From: Novosphingobium sp.
GTDB lineage: Bacteria > Pseudomonadota > Alphaproteobacteria > Sphingomonadales > Sphingomonadaceae
Direction of reading: 5' to 3'
Assembly (NCBI GenBank): GCA_021299075.1
Contig: JAJTFU010000053.1
Coordinates: 1 to 17,279, forward strand
DNA length: 17,279 nt
Below are positions 1 to 7,901 of the stretch, one piece after another (the first letter of the stretch is position 1; each line of letters starts with the position of its first letter). The notes under the pieces are model-generated. The model was given only the letters and a program-made list of their open reading frames with translations. It did not search any database and was not told the origin of the DNA. A program made the translations under genes and the position numbers.

Positions 1-413
1 CCACCCAGCGCCACGGCGCCCACCAGCGGCTCCGGCAAGGCAAAGCTGGCGCTCTCGGCAGCGATGATCAGGTCGCAGGCCAGCGCAATCTCGAACCCGC
101 CACCCATGGCCACGCCGTTTACCGCCGCGATGAACGGCTTGGGACAATCGAACCGCTCGATCAGCCCGGCATAGCCGTGCGCTGGGTAGGAACGGTGCCC
201 GCCCGCCGCCACGGCCTTAAGGTCGGACCCGGCGCAGAAGCCGCGCCCCTCACCCGTGATCACGCAGATCTCTTGCGCGGGATCGGCGGCGAAGGCGTCG
301 AAGGCCGCCTCCAGCTCATCGTGCATGTCGGGCGTGATCGCGTTGAGCGATGCCGGGCGCGCCAGGGTGACCGTGGTCACGCCGCCTGCCCTGTCGATCC
401 GGATGTTGTCCAT
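1..413 (-). CDS. Enoyl-CoA hydratase/isomerase (crotonase) family protein, C-terminus cut by the window edge
   Basis: The first 137 residues are visible, starting with ATG at 413 behind a GGAG-type ribosome binding site. Crotonases act on acyl-CoA thioesters in the cytoplasm, most often hydrating 2-enoyl-CoA in beta-oxidation-like pathways. Two oxyanion-hole segments are recognisable: FCAGSDL at residues 59-65 and GVAMGGGFEIALACDL at 100-115. Glu108 (in GGGFE) and Glu128 (in FALPEP) sit where the two catalytic glutamates of true hydratases sit, so hydratase activity is plausible. The reading frame is still open at base 1, so the C-terminal trimerisation helices lie outside the window. The gene diverges from the SDR at 567, with possible shared control. 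Family assignment is firm; the exact acyl-CoA substrate is unknown. Confidence 0.93.
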   Translation of the reverse strand, partial: MDNIRIDRAGGVTTVTLARPASLNAITPDMHDELEAAFDAFAADPAQEICVITGEGRGFCAGSDLKAVAAGGHRSYPAHGYAGLIERFDCPKPFIAAVNGVAMGGGFEIALACDLIIAAESASFALPEPLVGAVALG

Positions 414-471
414 GTCCGCTCCGATGCAGCGCCGTTTGACCGGGAGCAAGCCCGGACAAGGGCGGTCCTCT

Positions 472-513
472 CAATTATCTCTGTCCAGCGGTGGACATAT
501 GCCCACAATTATC
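472..513. promoter_or_regulatory. Operator-like dyads between divergent crotonase and SDR genes
   Basis: The 153-bp divergent gap contains a perfect inverted repeat, TGTCCA (482-487) and TGGACA (492-497) with a 4-bp centre. A further half-site-like TGCCCA follows at 500-505 and forms a second, imperfect dyad centred on CATATG. Two copies of CAATTATC (472-479 and 506-513) flank this block with 34 bp between their starts. This layout fits a binding site for a dimeric repressor or activator controlling both genes. No regulator gene is in view, so the factor is unknown. Confidence 0.45.
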
Positions 514-566
514 GACAAGGGCAATCGCCTGCGGCTATCGCACCACAAACTTCAGGAGCCTGCCGC

Positions 567-1343
567 ATGACCTCTGTCCCCCAGTTCGATCTGACCGGCC
601 GCGTGGCGTTGGTGACGGGTGCTTCATCCGGCTTTGGCGCACATTTCTCGCGCCTGCTGGCAGCGGCTGGCGCGGCCGTGGTGATGGGCGCGCGGCGGGC
701 TGACCGGCTGGCCGCGCTGGAGGCCGAGATCAAGGCCGCCGGCGGCAAGGCCGTCGCCGTATCACTCGACGTGGCCGACGAAGCCGCGACCATCGCTGCC
801 TATGACGCGGCTGAGGCCGCCTTCGGCACGGTCGACACGATTGTCGCCAATGCTGGGATCGCCGATGACCGGATCGCACTGAAGGTGGAGATGGACTCCT
901 TCGACCAGGTGGTCGCCACCAACCTGCGCGGTCCCTTCCTGACCGTGCGCGAGGGGGCCAAGCGGCTAATCGCGGCCGGCAGCGCCGAGAAGGAGCATGG
1001 CCGAGTGGTGATCATCGGCTCGATCACTTCGAAGAAGGCCTTCCCCGGCTCCACCCCCTACTCCGCGACCAAGGCCGGCGTGACCCAGATGGGCAAGCTG
1101 ATGGCGCGCGAATGGGCGCGCAAGGGGATCAACGTCAATGTGATCGAACCCGGCTATTTCCCGACCGAGATCACCGGCGATCTGATCGAGAGCGAGATGG
1201 GTGGGCTGCTGCTCAACACCTTCATCCGCCGCCGTTGGTGTGAGATCCCGGCGATGGACGTGCCGCTGCTCTACCTCTGCTCCGACCACTCACGCTACGT
1301 GACCGGCAGCACGATCACGGTTGACGACGGGCAGTTGCTCTAG
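567..1343 (+). CDS. Short-chain dehydrogenase/reductase (classical SDR)
   Basis: A 258-residue classical SDR, a full family length. It oxidises an alcohol or reduces a ketone with NAD(P) in the cytoplasm. The Rossmann motif TGASSGFG is at residues 17-24, NAG at 95-97, and the catalytic set Asn119, Ser152, Tyr165 and Lys169 is complete (PYSATK). Arg43 and Arg44 after strand beta-2 (GARR) suggest a preference for NADP(H). The start is the ATG at 567, preceded by AGGAG at 554-558. The open frame extends upstream to 177, but that part is antisense to the crotonase and was not included. The stop overlaps the convergent cysQ stop. Divergence from a crotonase suggests a role in acyl-CoA or aromatic catabolism, for example as a hydroxyacyl dehydrogenase, but the substrate is unproven. 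Confidence 0.9.
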   Translation: MTSVPQFDLTGRVALVTGASSGFGAHFSRLLAAAGAAVVMGARRADRLAALEAEIKAAGGKAVAVSLDVADEAATIAAYDAAEAAFGTVDTIVANAGIADDRIALKVEMDSFDQVVATNLRGPFLTVREGAKRLIAAGSAEKEHGRVVIIGSITSKKAFPGSTPYSATKAGVTQMGKLMAREWARKGINVNVIEPGYFPTEITGDLIESEMGGLLLNTFIRRRWCEIPAMDVPLLYLCSDHSRYVTGSTITVDDGQLL

Positions 1344-2062
1344 ATCTTCGCCAGCGCTTCAAAGACCGGCTGGGCCCATTCCTGCCGGCAGATCAGCAGG
1401 TCTGGCAGATAGGGGTTGGCCTGGTTATAGACCAGCGGACTACCATCCAGCCGCGAGACATGGAGGCCATGCGCCTGGGCCACGGCGGCGGGCGCGCAAT
1501 TGTCCCACTCGTACTGCCCGCCGTTGTGGAGATAGATCTCCGCCTGGCCCAGCACCACGGCCATGGCCTTGGCCCCGGCGCTGCCCATTGGCACCAGTTC
1601 CGACCCCAGCAGTTCGGCAACGGCTAGCGCCTCGCGCGGCGGGCGGGTGCGGCTGACCAACATCCGCGGCGGGCTTTGCAGAGGCGGCAGCGGTTGCGGC
1701 GCGCCGCTTGAAAGGGTCACCCCCTGCCCCGGCAGCGCCACGGCACCAACGGTGGCTGCGCCATCGACTGCCAGGGCCACATGAACCGCCCAGTCGCTCC
1801 GGTTTTCGCCATATTCGCGGGTGCCATCGAGCGGATCGACGATCCAGACGCGCGACTTGGCAAGCCGCTCCGGATTGTCCTTTTCCTCTTCGGACAGCAG
1901 GCCATCGTCCGGCCGTTCGCGCCGCAGCGCTTCGACCAGCAGGGCATTTGCCAGCCGATCACCCTCGGCCCCGATCTTCAGGCCCAGCTCGGCCCGGTCG
2001 AGCCCCAGCAGGAGTTCGCCGGCCTGGGTCGCAAGCAAGGTGGCAAGTTCGGCGTCGGTCAT
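1340..2062 (-). CDS. cysQ: 3'(2'),5'-bisphosphate nucleotidase CysQ (inositol monophosphatase family)
   Basis: A 240-residue member of the inositol monophosphatase superfamily. It removes the 3'-phosphate from 3'-phosphoadenosine-5'-phosphate (PAP), the by-product of PAPS use, giving AMP. The metal-site motifs are visible: LLSEEE at 55-60, WIVDPLDGT at 73-81 and EWDNCAPAAV from 185, with Asp76, Asp79 and Asp187 as likely metal ligands. Length is close to the usual 245-270. The start ATG overlaps the stop of cysNC by four bases, so translation is probably coupled. Placement as the last gene of a cysD-cysNC operon is strong support for CysQ rather than a generic inositol phosphatase. It meets the upstream SDR tail to tail, with the two stops overlapping. 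Confidence 0.93.
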   Translation of the reverse strand: MTDAELATLLATQAGELLLGLDRAELGLKIGAEGDRLANALLVEALRRERPDDGLLSEEEKDNPERLAKSRVWIVDPLDGTREYGENRSDWAVHVALAVDGAATVGAVALPGQGVTLSSGAPQPLPPLQSPPRMLVSRTRPPREALAVAELLGSELVPMGSAGAKAMAVVLGQAEIYLHNGGQYEWDNCAPAAVAQAHGLHVSRLDGSPLVYNQANPYLPDLLICRQEWAQPVFEALAKI

Positions 2063-3966
2063 TTCAGCGGCAGGATCGCGCGGATGATCGCATCCGCCGC
2101 CTCGTCGACTGTCATTTCGACCGTGTTCACGCGGATCTCCGGATGCTTGGGCGGCTCATAGGGGCTGTCGACCCCGGTGAAGTTCTTGAGCGCGCCGCTG
2201 CGGGCCTTCTTGTAGAGCCCCTTCACATCGCGGGCCTCAGCCACTTCGAGCGGGGTGTCGACGAAGATCTCGATGAACTCGCCATCGGGCAGCATGGCGC
2301 GGACCATGTCGCGTTCGGCGCGGAACGGGCTGATGAAGGCGGTCAGCACGATCAGCCCGGCATCGGCCATCAGCTTGGCCACTTCGCCCACCCGGCGGAT
2401 GTTCTCGATCCGGTCAGCCTCGGTGAAGCCCAGGTCCTTGTTCAGCCCATGACGGACATTGTCGCCATCAAGCAGGAAGGTATGGCGATTCATCAGGCTG
2501 AGGCGCTTCTCGACCGCATTTGCGATGGTGCTCTTGCCCGATCCCGACAGGCCAGTGAACCACAGCACGCGCGGCTTCTGGTTCTTGAGCGCGGCGTGAT
2601 CCTCACGCGTGATGTCGGTCGGCTGCCAGTGCACGTTCTGCGCGCGGCGCAGGCTGAAGTTCAGCATGCCGGCGGCGACGGTGCGGTTGGTCAGCTTGTC
2701 GATCAGGATGAAACCGCCCAGCGCCTTGGACTGGGCATAGGGTTCGAACACGATCGGCTTGTCAGTCGCCAGTTCGGCGACGCCGATGGCGTTGAGTTCC
2801 AGCGTCTTGGCAGAAAGGTGCTCCAAGGTATTGACGTTTATCGCATATTTTGGCTGTTGCACCGTCGCGGAGACAGTCTGCGTCCCCAGCTTCAGCCAAT
2901 AGCCGCGTCCCGGCAACAAGGCCTGATCATCCATCCAGACCAGCGTCGCCTCGAACTGGTCGGCCACTTCCGGCGGGCTATCCGCCGCCGCGATCACGTC
3001 GCCGCGCGAACAATCGATCTCGTCCGCGAAAGTCAGGGTAACGGATTCGCCGGCAACAGCCTGATCCAGGTCTCCGCCAGGGGTCACGACCCGGCTGACC
3101 GTGGTCGTCCGGCCCGAGGGCAGCACCCGCACGGCATCGCCCGGCCGCACGGTGCCGCTGGCGATCTGGCCGGCAAAGCCCCGGAAATCGAGGTTGGGCC
3201 GATTGACCCACTGCACCGGAAGTCGCAGCGGCGCGGCCTGCTCAGCCGCACGGTCGAGCGAAACGGTTTCGAGCTGGTCGATCAGCACCGGACCGTTGAA
3301 CCACGGCGTATTCGCCGACAGGGCGGTGATATTGTCGCCCTTGAACCCGGAGATCGGGATCGCCGCGAAATGATCGATCCCGATCGAGGCGGCGAAGCGC
3401 TGATAGTCTGCCACGATCTCGTCGAACCGGTCCTGGCTGTAATCGACCAGGTCCATCTTGTTCACCGCCAGCACGAAATGGCGGATGCCGAGCAGCTTGC
3501 AGAGGTAGGAATGCCGCCGGGTCTGGACCAGCACGCCCTTGCGCGCATCGATCAGGATCACGGCAAGGTCCGCGGTGCTCGCCCCGGTCACCATGTTGCG
3601 GGTGTACTGTTCGTGACCCGGGCAATCGGCGACGATGAACTTGCGCTTCTCGGTGGTGAAGAAGCGGTAGGCGACGTCGATCGTGATGCCCTGCTCGCGC
3701 TCGGCGGCCAGACCATCGACCAGCAGGGCGAAGTCGATCTCCTGCCCTTGCGTGCCGACCCGCTTTGAATCCGCTTCAAGCGCGGAAAGCTGATCGTCGA
3801 AGATCATCTTGCTGTCGTAAAGCAGCCGCCCGATCAGCGTGGACTTGCCGTCATCGACCGAGCCGCAGGTGATAAAGCGCAGCAGCTCCTTGTCGCGGTG
3901 GCTGGCGAGGTAGCCCTCGATATCCTCGGCAATCGCGGCTTCGGGGGTGTAGGCGGGACGGGTCAT
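2059..3966 (-). CDS. cysNC: Bifunctional sulfate adenylyltransferase subunit 1 / adenylylsulfate kinase (CysN-CysC fusion)
   Basis: A 635-residue fusion of two consecutive steps of sulfate activation. The N-terminal part (about 25-450) is the CysN GTPase that drives APS synthesis with CysD. It has G1 GSVDDGKS at 35-42, GITID at 93-97, G3 DCPGHE at 114-119 and G4 NKMD at 169-172, followed by two elongation-factor-like beta domains. The C-terminal part (about 465-635) is APS kinase with P-loop GLSGSGKS at 472-479, LDGDNVRHGLN at 499-509 and the FISPFRAERD segment at 544-553. All key motifs are intact, so both activities are expected. The start overlaps the cysD stop by one base (TGATG). The fused form is common in alphaproteobacteria and other groups. 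Confidence 0.97.
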   Translation of the reverse strand: MTRPAYTPEAAIAEDIEGYLASHRDKELLRFITCGSVDDGKSTLIGRLLYDSKMIFDDQLSALEADSKRVGTQGQEIDFALLVDGLAAEREQGITIDVAYRFFTTEKRKFIVADCPGHEQYTRNMVTGASTADLAVILIDARKGVLVQTRRHSYLCKLLGIRHFVLAVNKMDLVDYSQDRFDEIVADYQRFAASIGIDHFAAIPISGFKGDNITALSANTPWFNGPVLIDQLETVSLDRAAEQAAPLRLPVQWVNRPNLDFRGFAGQIASGTVRPGDAVRVLPSGRTTTVSRVVTPGGDLDQAVAGESVTLTFADEIDCSRGDVIAAADSPPEVADQFEATLVWMDDQALLPGRGYWLKLGTQTVSATVQQPKYAINVNTLEHLSAKTLELNAIGVAELATDKPIVFEPYAQSKALGGFILIDKLTNRTVAAGMLNFSLRRAQNVHWQPTDITREDHAALKNQKPRVLWFTGLSGSGKSTIANAVEKRLSLMNRHTFLLDGDNVRHGLNKDLGFTEADRIENIRRVGEVAKLMADAGLIVLTAFISPFRAERDMVRAMLPDGEFIEIFVDTPLEVAEARDVKGLYKKARSGALKNFTGVDSPYEPPKHPEIRVNTVEMTVDEAADAIIRAILPLK

Positions 3967-4880
3967 CAGAAGTACCCCTCCTGCTTCTTCTTCTCCATCG
4001 AGGCGTCACCGCCGTCCTTGTCGATCACCCGGCCCTGCCGCTCGGAGGTGGTGGTGAGCAGCGTTTCGCGGATCACGTCGGTCAGGGTCGCCGCCTCGCT
4101 CTCCACCGCGCCGGTCAGCGGGAAGCAGCCGAGCGTGCGGAAGCGGATCGAGCGTTCGGTGGTCGGCAGCTTGCGGCCGAGCACGCGTTCCAGCCGCTCC
4201 AGGTCATCAGCCATGAACAGCTGCCCGTCCCATTCATAGGTCGGGCGCGGCGCGGCGAAATAGAGCGGGACGATTTCGATCCCCTCCTGCTGGATGTATT
4301 GCCAGATATCGAGCTCGGTCCAATTGGAGATCGGGAAGACCCGGATACTTTCACCCTTGTGCTTGCGGGCGTTGTAGAGGTTCCACAGCTCGGGCCGCTG
4401 GTTCTTGGGATCCCAGGCATGGCTGGCAGTGCGGAACGAGAAGATCCGTTCCTTCGCCCGGCTCTTTTCCTCATCACGCCGCGCCCCGCCAAAGGCCGCA
4501 TCGAAGCCATAGTGGTCAAGCGCCTGCTTGAGCCCTTCGGTCTTCCACATGTCGGTATGGAGCGGACCATGATCGAACGGGTTGATCCCCCGCTCGGTCG
4601 CCTCAGGGTTCTGCCAGACCAGCAATTCCATCCCTGCCGCCTGCGCCACCTTTTCGCGCAAGCCGTACATGTCGCGGAACTTCCAGGTGGTATCGACGTG
4701 CAGCAGCGGGAACGGCGGCGGCGCGGGATAGAAGGCCTTCTTCGCGAGATGGAGCATCACCGCGGAGTCCTTGCCGATCGAATAGAGCATCACCGGCCGC
4801 TCGGCCTCGGCCACCACTTCGCGCATGATGTGGATCGCCTCGGCCTCCAGCCGATCGAGGTGAGTCAGGGACTTGGTCAT
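3966..4880 (-). CDS. cysD: Sulfate adenylyltransferase subunit 2 (CysD)
   Basis: A 304-residue PP-loop ATP pyrophosphatase that forms adenylylsulfate (APS) from ATP and sulfate in complex with CysN. The PP-loop is YSIGKDSAVMLHL near the N-terminus, followed by the conserved HVDTTWKF block, RRDEEKSRAKERIFSFR, and SNWTELDIWQYI further on. The C-terminus MEKKKQEGYF is typical of the family. I chose the ATG at 4880 (MTKSLTHL) because an AGGGGA ribosome binding site lies about 7 bases upstream and the length then matches the usual 300-305 residues; the in-frame ATG at 4916 would add 12 unsupported residues. First gene of the operon; its stop shares one base with the start of cysNC. Confidence 0.96.
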   Translation of the reverse strand: MTKSLTHLDRLEAEAIHIMREVVAEAERPVMLYSIGKDSAVMLHLAKKAFYPAPPPFPLLHVDTTWKFRDMYGLREKVAQAAGMELLVWQNPEATERGINPFDHGPLHTDMWKTEGLKQALDHYGFDAAFGGARRDEEKSRAKERIFSFRTASHAWDPKNQRPELWNLYNARKHKGESIRVFPISNWTELDIWQYIQQEGIEIVPLYFAAPRPTYEWDGQLFMADDLERLERVLGRKLPTTERSIRFRTLGCFPLTGAVESEAATLTDVIRETLLTTTSERQGRVIDKDGGDASMEKKKQEGYF

Positions 4881-4954
4881 GCCGGTTCCCCTGTCAGAGC
4901 GCCCTGGCCCTAGCAACGAAGTTCATCTTTGCCCCCGGCTATCGCGATTTGCCA

Positions 4955-4984
4955 GCCCGGTTGCATGGCGCTCCACAACCGGGC
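4955..4984. repeat. Perfect 9-bp inverted repeat between cysD and the truncated SDR
   Basis: GCCCGGTTG (4955-4963) and CAACCGGGC (4976-4984) are exact reverse complements separated by 12 bases. The pair lies in the 135-bp gap between the divergent cysD operon and the SDR-transporter operon. An 8-bp palindrome, ATCGCGAT, sits beside it at 4941-4948. There is no clear T-run on either side, so an ordinary intrinsic terminator is unlikely. It could be a regulator site or a leader hairpin of the plus-strand operon. Confidence 0.5.
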
Positions 4985-5015
4985 AGTCTTTCGGATCAAG
5001 GGAGAGAGAAGCCAG

Positions 5016-5480
5016 ATGATGGATCCGTTGTTCGATTTCACCGGCAAGGTCGTGCTCGTTACCGGCGGGAGCCGGGGCTTGGGCTATCACATGGTCAAGG
5101 CTTTTGCCGAGCTCGCCAGCCAGGTTGCGCACCGGATGAACCAGGGCGAAGGTGGCTGCATCATCAACATCAGCTCGATCGCCTCGCTCCAGCCCGCGCC
5201 GCAAGTCGTGCCCTATGGCGGCGCTAAGGCCGCGCTAAATCAGATGTCGGTCTCGCTAGCGCGCGAATATGCGCCAAAGGTCCGGGTCAACACGATCGCC
5301 CCCGGCCCCTTCCTGACCGACATCGCCGAGGCCTGGGTCCCGGAGAAGCGGGAGAAGCAACCCGTCGCCATGGGCCGGCCAGGCTATTCGGAAGAGATTG
5401 TCACCGCTGCGCTGATGCTGGCCAGCCCGCACAGCTCCTACACGACCGGCGCACTGATCCGCGTTGACGGGGGGCAGTAA
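5016..5480 (+). pseudogene. Short-chain dehydrogenase with a large in-frame internal deletion
   Basis: The product is 154 residues, about 98 fewer than a normal SDR. The N-terminus is standard, with TGGSRGLG at 16-23. The C-terminal half is also standard: IINISS at 49-54, Tyr67 and Lys71 (PYGGAK), VRVNTIAPGPF at 89-99 and TTGALIRVDGG near the end. Ser54 to Tyr67 keeps the usual 13-residue spacing. Missing are strands beta-2 to beta-4, the NNAG motif and the catalytic Asn region. The join is near residues 32-33 (about 5109-5114), where AFAE runs straight into LASQVAHRM. Such a protein should not form a working NAD(P) fold. The frame and the ribosome binding site (GGGAGAG before 5016) are intact, and the transporter start follows 3 bases after the stop, so the remnant may persist for expression of that gene. 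An assembly error is possible. Confidence 0.8.
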
Positions 5481-5483
5481 CCA

Positions 5484-7145
5484 ATGACCGAAGCCGTCCT
5501 GCCCAAGCACCATGCCGCCACCCAGAGCGAGCGCAAGGTCATCCTCGCCTCCTCGCTCGGCACCGTGTTCGAATGGTACGATTTCTACCTCTACGGGCTG
5601 CTGGCGACGGTCATCTCGGTGCAGTTCTTCTCGGGCGTGAACGAGACCACCGGGTTCATCTTCGCCCTCGCCGCCTTTGCCGCCGGCTTTGCCGTGCGGC
5701 CATTCGGCGCTCTGGTGTTCGGGCGGATCGGCGATCTGGTCGGGCGCAAGAATACGTTCCTGGTGACCATGGGGCTGATGGGCCTCTCCACCTTTGTGGT
5801 CGGGCTGCTGCCCTCCTACGCGTCCATCGGCGTGGCCGCCCCGGTACTGTTGATCGTGATGCGGCTGATCCAGGGGCTGGCGCTGGGCGGTGAATATGGC
5901 GGCGCGGCAACCTATGTGGCCGAGCACGCCCCCAACGAGAAGCGCGGGCTCTATACCAGTTTCATCCAGACAACGGCCACGCTCGGCCTGTTCGCGGCGC
6001 TGCTGGTGGTGATCGGCACGCGGATGCTGGTGGGCGAGGAAGCCTTCAAGGACTGGGGCTGGCGCGTGCCGTTCCTGGTCTCGATCCTGCTGCTGGCGGT
6101 ATCGATGTGGATCCGGATGCAGCTGGCGGAAAGCCCGGTCTTCCAGAAGATGAAGGACGAAGGCACTACGTCCAAGGCGCCGCTGACCGAGGCTTTCGGG
6201 CAGTGGAAGAACGGGAAGTGGGTGCTGATCGCGCTGTTGGGCGCGGTCGCCGGGCAGGCGGTGGTCTGGTACACGGGGCAATTCTACGCGCTGTTCTTCC
6301 TGGAAAAGATGCTGATGGTCGATGGCGCGACCACCAACATCCTGATCGCTATTGCCCTGGCGATCGGCACGCCGTTCTTCATTTTCTTCGGCTGGCTGTC
6401 AGACAAGATCGGGCGCAAGCCGATCATCCTGGCGGGCTGCGCGCTTGCGGCACTGACCTATTTTCCGGCCTTCAAGCTGCTGACCGAAGCGGCCAATCCG
6501 GCCCTCGCCAGCGCTCAGGCCAGCGCCCCGGTCAGCGTCATTACCAACGATGCCGATTGCTCGGTCCAGTTCGACCCGGTTGGCCGCAACAAGTTTGACA
6601 GCAAGAGCTGCGATATTGCCAAGGCCTTCCTCGCCAAGGGCGGGATCAGCTATGCCAAGGTCGATGCCCCCGCCGGATCCATTGCCCAGATCAAGATCGG
6701 CGCGCAGACCTTCACCGCGCCCGATCCCACCACTCTGACAGGCGATGACCGCAAGGCCGCGATCGCGGCCTTCCAGAGCGAGGTGAAAGCCGCACTCACC
6801 ACTGCCGGCTATCCAGCCAAGGCCAATCCGGACCAGATCGACAAGCCCAAGGTGGTCGCGATCCTGACCTATCTCGTCCTGCTGGTGACCATGGTCTATG
6901 GCCCGATCGCGGCGCTGCTGGTGGAGCTGTTCCCGAGCCGGATCCGCTATACCTCGATGAGCCTGCCTTATCACATCGGCAACGGCTGGTTCGGCGGCTT
7001 TCTGCCCACCACGGCCTTTGCGATGGTAGCGGCCACGGGTGATATCTACTATGGGCTGTGGTACCCGATCGTGGTCGCTGCGGCGACCGTGGTGATCGGC
7101 CTGATCTTCCTGCCTGAGACCTTCCGGCGCGATATCGACCAATAA
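5484..7145 (+). CDS. MFS transporter, metabolite:H+ symporter (MHS) type, with a large periplasmic insertion
   Basis: A 553-residue inner-membrane transporter, longer than the usual 430-450 for MHS proteins. Family marks include LGTVFEWYDFYLYG at 25-38, motif A GRIGDLVGRKN at 80-90, RLIQGLALGGEYGGAATYVAEH at about 127-148 and the second motif-A copy GWLSDKIGRKP at 303-313. These proteins usually import organic acids or related compounds with protons. Between TM9 and TM10 there is a soluble stretch of about 118 residues (337-455) that topology places in the periplasm. It carries two cysteines, 359 and 376, that could form a disulfide. I recall similar insertions in longer MHS relatives, so this may be a subfamily trait. 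It starts 3 bases after the SDR remnant and is probably cotranscribed with it. Confidence 0.9.
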   Translation: MTEAVLPKHHAATQSERKVILASSLGTVFEWYDFYLYGLLATVISVQFFSGVNETTGFIFALAAFAAGFAVRPFGALVFGRIGDLVGRKNTFLVTMGLMGLSTFVVGLLPSYASIGVAAPVLLIVMRLIQGLALGGEYGGAATYVAEHAPNEKRGLYTSFIQTTATLGLFAALLVVIGTRMLVGEEAFKDWGWRVPFLVSILLLAVSMWIRMQLAESPVFQKMKDEGTTSKAPLTEAFGQWKNGKWVLIALLGAVAGQAVVWYTGQFYALFFLEKMLMVDGATTNILIAIALAIGTPFFIFFGWLSDKIGRKPIILAGCALAALTYFPAFKLLTEAANPALASAQASAPVSVITNDADCSVQFDPVGRNKFDSKSCDIAKAFLAKGGISYAKVDAPAGSIAQIKIGAQTFTAPDPTTLTGDDRKAAIAAFQSEVKAALTTAGYPAKANPDQIDKPKVVAILTYLVLLVTMVYGPIAALLVELFPSRIRYTSMSLPYHIGNGWFGGFLPTTAFAMVAATGDIYYGLWYPIVVAAATVVIGLIFLPETFRRDIDQ

Positions 7146-7180
7146 GCCGGCCGCCGGCGCTACCCAAGGACTACCCTCGC

Positions 7181-7900
7181 ATGCGCCTGCGCCAGATTGC
7201 CGATTCCGTTGTCCAGAAACTCAACGAGGGGCTGCGCTATGTCTTCGTCGACCTGCTGAAGTCCAAGGCCTTCGTCGATTTCTACCTGCACCAGTACCCC
7301 TCTTACGAGGAGTACCGGAAGGTCCAGATCTACCACAATTATCGCAAGCTTGGCCGGGTCTGGGCCGATGCGGCAACGATGGACCTGCTGGCTGGTGCCT
7401 TGCGCGAACAGTTTGGCAGCGGCACGATCCGGGGGATCTGCCACGGCACCCGCAACGGGTTCGAGCAGAACCATCTCAATGACCAGCACGCCGGGTTCGA
7501 AGTGATCGGCACCGACATTTCTCCCAGCGCGCGTGACTTTCCCAATTCGGTCGAATGGGACTTTCACAATGTGAACCCGGATTGGCAGGGCCAGTTCGAT
7601 TTCGTCTATTCCAACTCGCTCGACCAGTCGTGGCAGCCGAAGGTAGCGCTGGAGGCCTGGCTGGATCAGGTCCGCCCCGGCGGCGTGGTGGTGATCGAGT
7701 ACAGCGACGAGCAAAGCCCTCTAGCGGCGGGGGCAATGGACCCGTTCGGCGTGCGCCCGGTCGCCGTGCCCTATGTCCTGGCAGACTGGTTCGGCCACGA
7801 TGTCTCGGTCTCGTTCCGGCAGAGCTACAAGGCCAATATCAAGAAACCCAACTGGCTGTTCTTCATTCGCCGCAACCCCGCCACGGCCGCCGCCATCTGA
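7181..7900 (+). CDS. Class I SAM-dependent methyltransferase-like protein
   Basis: A 239-residue protein with a Rossmann-like methyltransferase pattern. GICHGTRNG at 85-93 takes the place of motif I, EVIGTDIS at 107-114 ends in the acidic residue expected to bind the SAM ribose, FDFVYSNSLDQSW at 139-151 resembles motif IV, and VRPGGVVVIEY at 164-174 is the usual post-motif strand. The N-terminal 65 residues are basic and aromatic, and may bind substrate. Motif I is not the canonical GxGxG, so SAM binding is probable but unproven. AAGGA at 7166-7170 precedes the ATG. It lies 35 bases after the transporter with no terminator visible, so it may be the last gene of that operon. The substrate is unknown. 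Confidence 0.7.
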   Translation: MRLRQIADSVVQKLNEGLRYVFVDLLKSKAFVDFYLHQYPSYEEYRKVQIYHNYRKLGRVWADAATMDLLAGALREQFGSGTIRGICHGTRNGFEQNHLNDQHAGFEVIGTDISPSARDFPNSVEWDFHNVNPDWQGQFDFVYSNSLDQSWQPKVALEAWLDQVRPGGVVVIEYSDEQSPLAAGAMDPFGVRPVAVPYVLADWFGHDVSVSFRQSYKANIKKPNWLFFIRRNPATAAAI

Positions 7901-7901
7901 C

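Noticed and set aside
177..566. N-terminal extension of the first SDR to an ATG at 177
   Set aside because: The extra 130 residues are antisense to the crotonase and its promoter, and the ATG at 567 has a good ribosome binding site and a normal SDR N-terminus.
1708..3768. A 686-residue open frame on the plus strand across cysQ and cysNC
   Set aside because: It lies opposite two firmly identified genes; its sequence is rich in Arg, His, Asp and Gln as expected for the antisense of high-GC coding DNA, and no domain is recognisable.
4929..5015. Upstream ATG at 4929 for the truncated SDR
   Set aside because: It would place the 9-bp inverted repeat inside the coding region and adds residues unlike any SDR; the GGGAGAG site supports 5016.
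5256..7142. Long minus-strand frames (5256-6281 and 6399-7142) opposite the MFS transporter
   Set aside because: Both are antisense shadows of a well-supported membrane protein gene and have repetitive low-complexity composition.
7145..7158. GCCGGCCGCCGGC palindrome just after the MFS transporter as a terminator
   Set aside because: The centre is a single base, too short for a hairpin loop in that form, and there is no T-run.
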